Origin: Bacillota bacterium
Lineage (GTDB): Bacteria; Bacillota; Clostridia; Christensenellales; SZUA-584
Assembly (NCBI GenBank): GCA_023428025.1
Contig: JAEYZN010000005.1
Location: 1-9,531, forward strand
Length of the DNA stretch: 9,531 nt
Reading direction: 5' to 3'
Positions 1 through 5,928 of this stretch are shown here, piece after piece (the first letter of the stretch is position 1; every line of letters begins with the position of its first letter). Made by a program: the position numbers and the translations under genes. The notes under the pieces were generated by a model, which saw only the letters and a program-made list of their open reading frames with translations, had not been told where the DNA came from and made no database searches.

Positions 1-40
1 CCACCGGTGATGAGAACAGTCTTTTTATTTTCTGGTTCAA
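1..40 (-). CDS. Start of a short-chain dehydrogenase/reductase or sugar-nucleotide epimerase (partial)
   Basis: Only the first 13 codons are in the window. Reading leftward from a TTG start at 40-38, the peptide is MNQKIKKTVLITGG. A basic start followed by a hydrophobic strand and T-G-G is the first beta strand and the beginning of the TGxxxGxG nucleotide-binding loop of the Rossmann-fold SDR superfamily. The start is chosen because an AAGGGGGG ribosome binding site lies about 9 nt upstream and an in-frame TAA sits at 58-56, just before it, with no ATG in between. It follows the zinc dehydrogenase by 42 bp on the same strand, so it is probably the fourth gene of the sugar operon. It may oxidise or reduce a sugar or polyol, or be an epimerase; the rest of the gene is needed to decide. 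Confidence 0.55.
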   Translation of the reverse strand, partial: MNQKIKRLFSSPV

Positions 41-82
41 GTTGAGTTTCCCCCCTTACATTGCTCGGAAAGGACGGCGCCG

Positions 83-1156
83 TCAGTCTTGATAGAGGAC
101 CTTTCTCTCCTTCAGTTCGGGGCCGACCAGCACCTTGACCAGCTTCGAATTACTCCGCAGCTCTTTCAGCGCGATTTCCACCTCAACCAGAGGCACGATC
201 ATCGAGATCATCGGCGTCGGGTCGATCATGTTGTACTGCAGCAGCCGGATAGCGTCGCCCCAGTCGTTGCCGATGCCCGCGCAGCTGCCGCTGACCTTCT
301 TCTCTTCCAGCACAAATTTCACCGGCGGTATGCTGGCAAAGTCGTCGTCCGCGCAGATGCCGAACGCTTCCACCTTGCCGCCCCGGCGCACCATCTGGAA
401 CGCCTGCTCGTACGTCCTGGAGGAGCCCACCGCTTCAAGCACGTAGTCCGCGCCCACGCCGTCCGTCAGCTTCATGACCTCCGCCACGGCGTCCGGCGTT
501 TTCGTGATATCGATGGTATAGTCGGCAGCGCCCATCTTCTTCGCCATCTCCAGGCGCGCAGCGTTGTCGCCGATGACGATGACGGGAGCCGCGCCGCGGA
601 CCTTGCCCAGCTTCGCGTGGATGATGCCGAGGCCGCAGCCGATGACGACGAGGCTGGACGCGATTTTAAGCTCCATCTTCTTGGATGCGCCCAGCGTGGC
701 GGTCAGCGGCTCGATAAACGCCGCCTTGTAATCCGAAACGGAATCCGGCACGATGTAGCAGTTCTGCCACGGCGCTTTCACGTATTCGGCAAACGCGCCG
801 GAAACATGGATACCGATCTGCTTGAACGTGCTGCACAGCAGCTGCTCGCCGCGGCGGCAGTGATAGCAGGTGTTGCAGGGCAGGCAGATATCCACCGCCA
901 CCCGGTCTCCCGGCTTGATGGCCGTGACGTTCTTGCCCACCTCTTCCACATAGCCGAAGAATTCATGGCCGGTGGTGAGCGGCAGGCATTTCACCTCATC
1001 CGCGTACTTGCCGGTATAGGAGCCCCAGTCCGAACCGCAGATGCCGCAGTATTTGACCTTGATCAGTACGTCGTCGTCGCCGTATTCGGGAACGGGGACG
1101 TCCTTCAATACCATCTTATACGGTTCTTCCAGAACCTGAGCTTTCATCATTCTCAT
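83..1156 (-). CDS. Zinc-dependent medium-chain alcohol/polyol dehydrogenase
   Basis: A 357-residue cytoplasmic enzyme of the MDR superfamily (sorbitol/threonine dehydrogenase type), expected to oxidise a secondary alcohol of a sugar or polyol with NAD(P). Seen in the sequence: the catalytic zinc site C40 (in ICGSD), H64-E65 (GHE) and E149 (IEPL); a structural zinc lobe with C94, C97, C100 and C108; and a Rossmann domain from about residue 168. Length is normal for the family. The start ATG at 1156 has GGAGGG 9 nt upstream; ATG codons at residues 3 and 4 are alternatives. Oddity: the dinucleotide-binding loop reads GCGLG (residues 173-177) where relatives usually have GxGPxG, so one residue appears to be missing. 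It lies 35 bp after the TIM-barrel isomerase gene on the same strand, fitting one sugar-catabolic operon. The substrate is not determinable; the family is secure. Confidence 0.93.
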   Translation of the reverse strand: MRMMKAQVLEEPYKMVLKDVPVPEYGDDDVLIKVKYCGICGSDWGSYTGKYADEVKCLPLTTGHEFFGYVEEVGKNVTAIKPGDRVAVDICLPCNTCYHCRRGEQLLCSTFKQIGIHVSGAFAEYVKAPWQNCYIVPDSVSDYKAAFIEPLTATLGASKKMELKIASSLVVIGCGLGIIHAKLGKVRGAAPVIVIGDNAARLEMAKKMGAADYTIDITKTPDAVAEVMKLTDGVGADYVLEAVGSSRTYEQAFQMVRRGGKVEAFGICADDDFASIPPVKFVLEEKKVSGSCAGIGNDWGDAIRLLQYNMIDPTPMISMIVPLVEVEIALKELRSNSKLVKVLVGPELKERKVLYQD

Positions 1157-1191
1157 TTTCCATATCCCTCCGTCAGTATTTTTAGGGTGTG

Positions 1192-2166
1192 TTAGCGCTG
1201 GAACAGCTTGTCGTTACGGCCTTCGTACGGCGCTTCGATCAGCAGCGGCTTCAAATAGGCAATGGTCTTCTTCACACCGTCGGCACGGCTCATCGTCACG
1301 TCTTCGTGCTCGTAGTTCAGCGCGCCGTCGTAACCCACCAGATACAGCTCGGTGATGATGCTCTTCCAGTCGATGCTGCCCCAGCCGGGGATGCGGAAGC
1401 GGAAGGAACGGTCCAGACGTCCCCACTCGCCCTGCATGTTGAGGCCGCCCTTCAGCAGGTTGTGCGCCACGATCTGGCAATCCTTGGCGTGCACCGTGAA
1501 TATGCGGCTGCCCAGCGTGTTGATATACGTCTCCAGGTTCAGCCCGTCAAACAGGATGTTCGCCGGGTCGAAGTTGATGCCGATGCACGGATGATTGCCC
1601 ATCAGCTCGATGGCGCGCAAAGACGAATGGGTGTCGTAGATAAAGTTGTTGGGATGCGGCTCAAACGCGAGGCGTACGCCGTATTCCCTGTACTTGTCGA
1701 GGATCGGCAGATAGCGCTCCGCGAAGCGCTTCTCCTCATCCGCCCAGCCGCCCGGATACGGCCAGTCGTTGATGTGCCCAAAGTTCTCGATGCCCGAGAA
1801 AGCCACGACGACGTCCACGCCCAGCGCGTTGGCCATCTGGGCGGATTTGATCAGGCTCCCGGTACCGAATTTTATCTTGTCTTCCGGCGTTCCCGGACAG
1901 ATGCTGTCGGTATCCACGCCATGCGGCCCCATCACCAGCAGGGAGTCCGCGTGGTTGCTGATGGCGGAGATGGTCAACCCATAGCCTTCCACCATTTCAA
2001 GTATTTTTTTGGCGTTATTTCCTTTCAAAACATCATCGGCTTCCACCTGGCCGTTGCCGGTGTAAGCAGGGATCTCAACGGCATCATAGCCGTGGTCCGC
2101 CGCCAGCTTGACGACGTCTTCCAGCGGCAGTTCAGAGTAGTTGACGACACAAAACCCTACCTTCAT
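1192..2166 (-). CDS. Sugar (phosphate) isomerase/epimerase, xylose-isomerase-like TIM barrel
   Basis: A 324-residue protein of the AP endonuclease 2/xylose isomerase-like TIM-barrel family, which isomerises or epimerises ketoses, inositol derivatives or sugar phosphates using a divalent metal. Likely metal ligands are visible in the usual order: E169 (AFEPHPN), D200 (NFDPAN), H226 (TVHAKD) and E286 (NYEHED). The RIPGWGSIDW segment (258-267) matches the conserved loop before the last strands. Length is slightly above the family norm of about 280-300. The ATG at 2166 has AGGAGG 8 nt upstream. It sits between the binding-protein gene (130 bp upstream) and the dehydrogenase gene (35 bp downstream), which suggests it acts on the imported sugar or its oxidation product. 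Whether it is an isomerase, an epimerase or a dehydratase (as in inositol pathways) cannot be decided here. Confidence 0.88.
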   Translation of the reverse strand: MKVGFCVVNYSELPLEDVVKLAADHGYDAVEIPAYTGNGQVEADDVLKGNNAKKILEMVEGYGLTISAISNHADSLLVMGPHGVDTDSICPGTPEDKIKFGTGSLIKSAQMANALGVDVVVAFSGIENFGHINDWPYPGGWADEEKRFAERYLPILDKYREYGVRLAFEPHPNNFIYDTHSSLRAIELMGNHPCIGINFDPANILFDGLNLETYINTLGSRIFTVHAKDCQIVAHNLLKGGLNMQGEWGRLDRSFRFRIPGWGSIDWKSIITELYLVGYDGALNYEHEDVTMSRADGVKKTIAYLKPLLIEAPYEGRNDKLFQR

Positions 2167-2233
2167 AGATCAAGCCTCCTGAAAAATAAAATATGCTTTG
2201 GATAACACGCACAGACCGTGCGAAAAGGAAATG

Positions 2234-2279
2234 AGCCTGGCGGCGCAATGGAACGTTTCATATTCACGCCGCCAAGGCT
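2234..2279 (-). promoter_or_regulatory. Intercistronic hairpin between binding-protein and isomerase genes
   Basis: An inverted repeat pairs 2234-2245 (AGCCTGGCGGCG) with 2267-2279 (CGCCGCCAAGGCT): 12 base pairs with one bulged A and a 21-nt loop that itself contains the near-palindrome ATGGAACGTTTCAT. A second small stem, CGCAC/GTGCG at 2208-2222, lies a little further downstream in the direction of transcription. There is no long U-run directly after the large stem, so full termination is not expected. Its place right after the binding-protein gene fits the known pattern in which a hairpin protects the abundant binding-protein mRNA and attenuates the downstream enzyme genes. The role is inferred; the structure is seen. 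Confidence 0.6.
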
Positions 2280-2296
2280 ATCGTACCAGTATTTCT

Positions 2297-3328
2297 CTAT
2301 ATTGTCCAGTCGCTGTCGTCAGCATCCGGCCTGTAGTATTGATCCACATTGGAAGCATCCACTTTGATGATCGGCAGGAATATATCCTTCTCGGCCGGGG
2401 GGCTGCCCGCCAGCACGTCCAGCGCGATGTCCAGCGCGTCCACACTGCAGCGGCACGGGAACTGCGCGAGACCCACACATACACCTTCCTTCACCAGGCG
2501 GCAAACGCCGTTGCTGCCATCGGTGTTGGTAAACACGATGCCTTCCTTGTCGCGGCCCGCTTCATTGATCGCATCCATCGCGCCCAGGCTCTGGCTGCCG
2601 TCGCCCGAGATGAAGCCGTCGATCTCGCCCTCTTTGAACCGCTGCAGGCAGTCTTCCATGAACGACTTGGCCTTGCCGCGCTCCCAGTCACAGAACTGGC
2701 GGGCAATGATCTTGATGTCCGGATACTGGTTCAGCACTTCATCCCAGCCTTCCTGAAGCTTGGCCTGGGTGCCGGAACCAGCGCCGGTATCCAGCATGAT
2801 GATGTTCCCCTTGGGTTCGCCGTATTTCTCCTTCAGCGCTTCCACCATGTATTCGGCGCTCACGATGGCGCAGTCCTTGTCCGGGTAGGAAACAAAGTGG
2901 GTATACTTGTCCGTGCTGCAGTGCCGGTCGAATATGATGACGGGGATGCCGCTGTCATACGCCGCTTCGATACCCGGGTTCACCGAATCCTCCATACAGG
3001 GCGTGATCAGTATCGCGTCGAGGTCCTTTTGCAGCAGAGACTCGATGTCGCTGATCTGCTTATTCGCATCGTCGTTCGCGTCCGTTTCGATCAGCTCCAC
3101 GTTGTTCTCCTCACACGCGGCCAGCAGCAGGTCCCGCATGTACACGCGCCAGCTGTTGGATATCGACGCATTCGCGAAACCGATGCGGTACTTCGCAGCG
3201 CCGCCATCCGAGGCCGGCTGACCGGAGCTCTCGTCCGAAGGGTTCTCCGGTGGCTTCGCGCAGCCGCCAACCAGCACCGCAACCATCAGCAACACCAACA
3301 ATACAACCAATATTTTTCTGGTCTTCAT
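2297..3328 (-). CDS. Sugar ABC transporter substrate-binding lipoprotein (RbsB-like)
   Basis: A 343-residue extracellular solute-binding protein of the periplasmic-binding-protein-like ribose/galactose (Peripla_BP_4, RbsB) family, which captures a sugar or polyol and delivers it to an ABC permease. The N-terminus is a lipoprotein signal: KTRK, a hydrophobic stretch, and a lipobox LVGGC with the lipidated Cys at residue 23. A Ser/Pro/Gly/Asp-rich linker follows to about 46, then the first domain starts at YRIGFANASISNSW. ITPCMEDSVNPGIEAA (about 110-125) is typical of the hinge-proximal region, and ISGDGSQSLGAMDAI of the second domain. The ATG at 3328 has AGGAGGG 5 nt upstream. It is the first gene of the leftward operon, divergent from the DeoR regulator and the matching ABC ATPase. 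No permease gene adjoins it. The ligand is unknown. Confidence 0.93.
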   Translation of the reverse strand: MKTRKILVVLLVLLMVAVLVGGCAKPPENPSDESSGQPASDGGAAKYRIGFANASISNSWRVYMRDLLLAACEENNVELIETDANDDANKQISDIESLLQKDLDAILITPCMEDSVNPGIEAAYDSGIPVIIFDRHCSTDKYTHFVSYPDKDCAIVSAEYMVEALKEKYGEPKGNIIMLDTGAGSGTQAKLQEGWDEVLNQYPDIKIIARQFCDWERGKAKSFMEDCLQRFKEGEIDGFISGDGSQSLGAMDAINEAGRDKEGIVFTNTDGSNGVCRLVKEGVCVGLAQFPCRCSVDALDIALDVLAGSPPAEKDIFLPIIKVDASNVDQYYRPDADDSDWTI

Positions 3329-3354
3329 TTCGGCCCTCCTTTTTAAATGGGATC

Positions 3355-3368
3355 TTACACGTAAATAC
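3355..3368. promoter_or_regulatory. Candidate operator: TTAC-AC-GTAA palindrome plus GTAAATAC
   Basis: Positions 3355-3364 form the palindrome TTACACGTAA, and 3361-3368 read GTAAATAC. The same 8-mer appears inverted as GTATTTAC at 3437-3444, and its GTAAAT core at 3455-3460. Shared short repeats on both sides of a divergent promoter region next to a DeoR gene are what an operator set for that regulator would look like. Assignment to the DeoR protein is inference. Confidence 0.45.
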
Positions 3369-3369
3369 T

Positions 3370-3399
3370 ATTAGACATAAAAAACGAAAATCCTGTCTT
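3370..3399 (-). promoter_or_regulatory. Candidate sigma-A promoter of the leftward sugar operon
   Basis: On the minus strand, AAGACA (3399-3394, 4 of 6 to TTGACA) is followed after 18 nt by TCTAAT (3375-3370, 5 of 6 to TATAAT). Transcription would begin near 3362, giving a leader of about 35 nt before the binding-protein start. The predicted start point falls inside the palindrome at 3355-3368, a good place for repressor control. This is a by-eye match, and the AT-rich region offers weaker alternatives, such as TTGACC near 3551. Confidence 0.4.
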
Positions 3400-3436
3400 T
3401 CGAAAAAATTAATTTGTTTATTTTTATGTTTTTTGC

Positions 3437-3460
3437 GTATTTACAAAGAAATTCGTAAAT
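3437..3460. promoter_or_regulatory. Candidate operator: inverted GTATTTAC / GTAAAT pair
   Basis: GTATTTAC (3437-3444) and GTAAAT (3455-3460) form an inverted pair whose centres are about 17 bp apart. A weaker promoter-like pair for the rightward genes, TTGCGT (3433-3438) and TAAATT (3456-3461) with 17 nt between, overlaps it almost exactly. The 8-mer matches the one near the leftward start point (3361-3368), about 76 bp away, which would allow looping or co-operative binding by one regulator. Confidence 0.4.
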
Positions 3461-3506
3461 TTATTGTTTTCTTTCCCTTTCTAACAGCCATATGCGCAAC
3501 AAGTGT

Positions 3507-3535
3507 TTGCCAATACTTTGTTTATTTGATAAAAT
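3507..3535 (+). promoter_or_regulatory. Sigma-A promoter for the regulator-ATPase operon
   Basis: TTGCCA (3507-3512, 5 of 6 to consensus) is separated by exactly 17 nt from TAAAAT (3530-3535, 5 of 6). Transcription should begin near 3542, leaving a short leader of about 23 nt with AAGGA at 3552-3556, 8 nt before the regulator ATG. This is the best promoter match in the window. Confidence 0.65.
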
Positions 3536-3564
3536 AAAAAAATCAAAGGTCAAGGAATTCATAT

Positions 3565-4353
3565 ATGTTTAAAGCGGAACGCCTCAAAAGAATAAAAGAG
3601 ATCATATTCGAGCGCAAACAGGTCAACGTGGCCACGCTCAGCACGCTGCTTGATGTGACCGAGGTCACCATCCGCAGCGATCTTGAAGTTCTTGAGGAAG
3701 AAGGCTTCATCGTCCGCACACACGGCGGTGCGGTGCTCAACGAAGAGTACACCAACCAGCACGCGATCAACGACGCGCTGACGGGGCGCAATATCAGCTA
3801 TGACAAAGATAAGGAACACATCGGCAAGATCGCGTCCAGCCTCATCGAGGAAAACGAGTGGGTATTCCTGGGTTCCGGCGTCACCTGCTATTATATCGCC
3901 AAAGAACTGCTCAGCCGCAAAAACGTGAATGTGCTGACCAACAATATTTATGTGATCAACATCCTATCCTCCAATCCTTACATCAACGTGATCTCCACCG
4001 GCGGCGTGGTGTCTCACTCGCTGTCCTGCATGAGCGGAGACCTTTTCACGAAAAGCATCGAAAACATGTATTTCAGCAAAGCGTTTTTCAGCGTGTCCGG
4101 CGTGGATTTTTCGGGCGGATACACGCTCTCCAGTTCTGTGGAGATGGAGATATACCGCGAGGTGCTCAAGCGCACAAAAGAGCCGATCTTTGTGATCGAT
4201 CACACCAAATTCGGGAACCTGTCGTTCTTGCGCATCGGCGATCTTGACAGCGTGAAAACGGTTATATCCAACGAAAAAATCCCCAAGGAGTACAAGTCTT
4301 ACTTCTTTGAACACGGCATCCGTATCTTTACCTCTTACGAGCTGGATTCCTAA
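3565..4353 (+). CDS. DeoR-family transcriptional regulator of the sugar locus
   Basis: A 262-residue cytoplasmic DNA-binding protein. Residues 1-58 are the DeoR-type winged helix-turn-helix: ERLKRIKEII, VATLSTLLDVTEVTIRSDLE (recognition helix) and the family hallmark RTHGGA at 51-56. From about 80 to 240 lies the DeoRC sensor domain, an ISOCOT-type fold related to ribose-5-phosphate isomerase that senses phosphorylated sugars. Visible motifs are FLGSGVTCYYIA (101-112, where relatives usually have DSGTT), LTNNI (124-128), STGG (144-147), SGVDFSGGYT (178-187) and IDHTKFG (211-217). Length is typical. ATG at 3565, AAGGA 8 nt upstream. It is divergent from the binding-protein operon and 22 bp upstream of the ATPase gene, so it probably represses both sides and is relieved by a phosphorylated intermediate made by the kinase at 5929-7419; this last point is inference. 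Confidence 0.93.
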   Translation: MFKAERLKRIKEIIFERKQVNVATLSTLLDVTEVTIRSDLEVLEEEGFIVRTHGGAVLNEEYTNQHAINDALTGRNISYDKDKEHIGKIASSLIEENEWVFLGSGVTCYYIAKELLSRKNVNVLTNNIYVINILSSNPYINVISTGGVVSHSLSCMSGDLFTKSIENMYFSKAFFSVSGVDFSGGYTLSSSVEMEIYREVLKRTKEPIFVIDHTKFGNLSFLRIGDLDSVKTVISNEKIPKEYKSYFFEHGIRIFTSYELDS

Positions 4354-4364
4354 TTTCATTTTCT

Positions 4365-4369
4365 GGGAG
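4365..4369 (+). promoter_or_regulatory. Ribosome binding site fixing a GTG start for the ABC ATPase
   Basis: GGGAG at 4365-4369 lies 6 nt before GTG at 4376. It makes GTG the likely start, rather than the in-frame ATG at 4307, which lies inside the regulator gene and would add 23 residues unlike any ABC ATPase N-terminus, or the ATG at 4397, which has no good site. Confidence 0.6.
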
Positions 4370-4375
4370 CGTACA

Positions 4376-5875
4376 GTGGAAGCTTGCACGATACAAATGA
4401 ATGACATCTGCAAGAGCTATTTCAATATTGGTGTGCTCAAAAATGCCAGCGTCTGCTTCCAAAAAGGCGAGATTCACGCCATTGTGGGCAGCAACGGCGC
4501 GGGCAAATCCACTCTGGTTAAAATACTCGCGGGCATCATCCCCATGGACAGCGGCGAGATATACATGGACGGCCAGCAGCTTGGCGGGTACGACTTTCCC
4601 GCAGCCTCCAAAATGGGCATCGAAATCGCCAATCAGGACGTGCATCTGTTCCCGCACATGCGCATCTATGAGAATATCCTTATTGGCAAAGAGCCTCAGC
4701 TTTACGGCAACAAGCGGTTCTTTCTCCCCAGCCGTAAGCAGATGCTGGCCGAAGTCCGCCAGCTGCTGGATAAGCTGGATATACCCATAGACCCATTGCG
4801 CCGCGTGTCCACGCTTTCGCTCGCCGAGCGCCAGATCATCCAGTTTCTCCATGCGATCATAGCGCGCCCCAAGGTGCTCATCGTCGATGAGGTCACCGCC
4901 GGGCTCAATTCCATCGAGTGCTGGAAAATATTCAACGTGCTCAATCAGATGAAGACGGAAGGCTGCTGCATCATCTACATCTCCCATCAGCTGGGCGATA
5001 TCATCCCCATCTGCGACCGGGTCACCGTAATCCGCGACGGCAGCGTGGTGGGAACATACAACGCCAGCAAACTGCCCAAGGACAAGCTGGTGACGCTGAT
5101 GCTTGGGCGGCCGCTGCAGGAGCATTACCCCAAGCTGCCGGTGAAACAAGGGCGCCGCGTGCTGCGCGTGCGCAATCTGGCGACGCATTTTCTGCGGGAT
5201 ATCAGCTTTGACCTGCACGAGGGCGAGATTCTGGGCATCGCGGGGCTTTTGGGTTCCGGGCGCACCAGCCTGACGCTGTCCATCATCGGCCAGCAGCCCC
5301 GGCAGAGCGGCGAAATCGAAGTCATGGATTCCGCCGTGCCCTCGCGCGCGCAAAAGGCGTTCGGCATCATACCGGACAACCGGGACGAGTTCGGGCTGTA
5401 CAGCCGCATGAGCGTCGCCCGCAACATCACGATATCCAACCTCAAAAAAGTGGTGCGCAGCCATCTGATATCCGAGCACGAGGAACATATCCACACGCGG
5501 GACATGATGGACCGCCTGGGCATCCGCGGGGCGACCTGTGACCAGCCCGTGTTGTACCTGTCGGGCGGCAACAAGCAGAAAACGGTGGTCGCGCGATGTA
5601 TCTATTCCAACGCGCGCATATTCATATTCGACGAACCCACCAAAGGCGTGGATATCGCCGGCAAGGTGGAGATATACAACATCATGAACGAGCTCGTCAA
5701 AAAGGGCTGCGCCATCATCCTGGTCACGTCGGACTTCTCCGAGCTGGTGGGCATGTGCGATCACATGATCGTGCTGAACAAGGGCCGCCAGGTGTTTGAG
5801 TGCGACCGTTCCAAGATCACCAAGGAACTCCTGTATTCCTACGTCAACATCGCCAGCAACCCCGAGCCCTGCTGA
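4376..5875 (+). CDS. Sugar ABC transporter ATP-binding protein with two nucleotide-binding domains (RbsA/MglA type)
   Basis: A 499-residue fused double ATPase that powers sugar uptake at the inner face of the membrane; close in size to RbsA (501). From the GTG start, domain 1 has Walker A GSNGAGKST (38-46), signature-like LSLAERQ (147-153), Walker B VLIVDE (167-172) and switch His in ISHQ (202-205). Domain 2 has a degenerate Walker A-like GLLGSGRTSL (290-299), a canonical signature LSGGNKQ (395-401) and Walker B IFIFDEPT (415-422). The degenerate second P-loop is normal for this family. Less usual are the domain 1 signature, with Ala for Gly, and DEVT in place of DEPT after Walker B. It is co-directional with the DeoR gene (22 bp gap), whereas its presumed partner binding protein is divergent, and no permease gene follows: 53 bp later the convergent kinase gene ends. 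Confidence 0.93.
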   Translation: MEACTIQMNDICKSYFNIGVLKNASVCFQKGEIHAIVGSNGAGKSTLVKILAGIIPMDSGEIYMDGQQLGGYDFPAASKMGIEIANQDVHLFPHMRIYENILIGKEPQLYGNKRFFLPSRKQMLAEVRQLLDKLDIPIDPLRRVSTLSLAERQIIQFLHAIIARPKVLIVDEVTAGLNSIECWKIFNVLNQMKTEGCCIIYISHQLGDIIPICDRVTVIRDGSVVGTYNASKLPKDKLVTLMLGRPLQEHYPKLPVKQGRRVLRVRNLATHFLRDISFDLHEGEILGIAGLLGSGRTSLTLSIIGQQPRQSGEIEVMDSAVPSRAQKAFGIIPDNRDEFGLYSRMSVARNITISNLKKVVRSHLISEHEEHIHTRDMMDRLGIRGATCDQPVLYLSGGNKQKTVVARCIYSNARIFIFDEPTKGVDIAGKVEIYNIMNELVKKGCAIILVTSDFSELVGMCDHMIVLNKGRQVFECDRSKITKELLYSYVNIASNPEPC

Positions 5876-5906
5876 GCCAACCGCAAATCACCAAATGCCC
5901 TGCCGG

Positions 5907-5919
5907 TGCAGCGCCTGCA
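5907..5919. other. Short perfect hairpin between convergent genes
   Basis: TGCAG-CGC-CTGCA, a 5-bp stem with a 3-nt loop, lies in the 53-bp gap between the convergent ATPase and kinase genes. It has no T-run on either side, so it is at most a weak bidirectional pause or termination element. No clear terminator was seen for either gene. Confidence 0.3.
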
Positions 5920-5928
5920 TGTCATCGC

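Noticed and set aside
1189..2205. Long open frame on the plus strand opposite the isomerase gene
   Set aside because: It is rich in His, Arg, Val and Gln runs typical of antisense reading of GC-rich codons, has no family motif, and lies fully over a gene with clear metal ligands and ribosome binding site.
3250..3537. Open frame across the divergent promoter region on the plus strand
   Set aside because: It overlaps the binding-protein signal peptide and the promoters, is Ser/Phe/Leu-rich as expected of AT-rich DNA, and has no start signal.
4328..5764. 478-codon open frame opposite the ABC ATPase
   Set aside because: Antisense of a gene with complete Walker and signature motifs; no motifs of its own.
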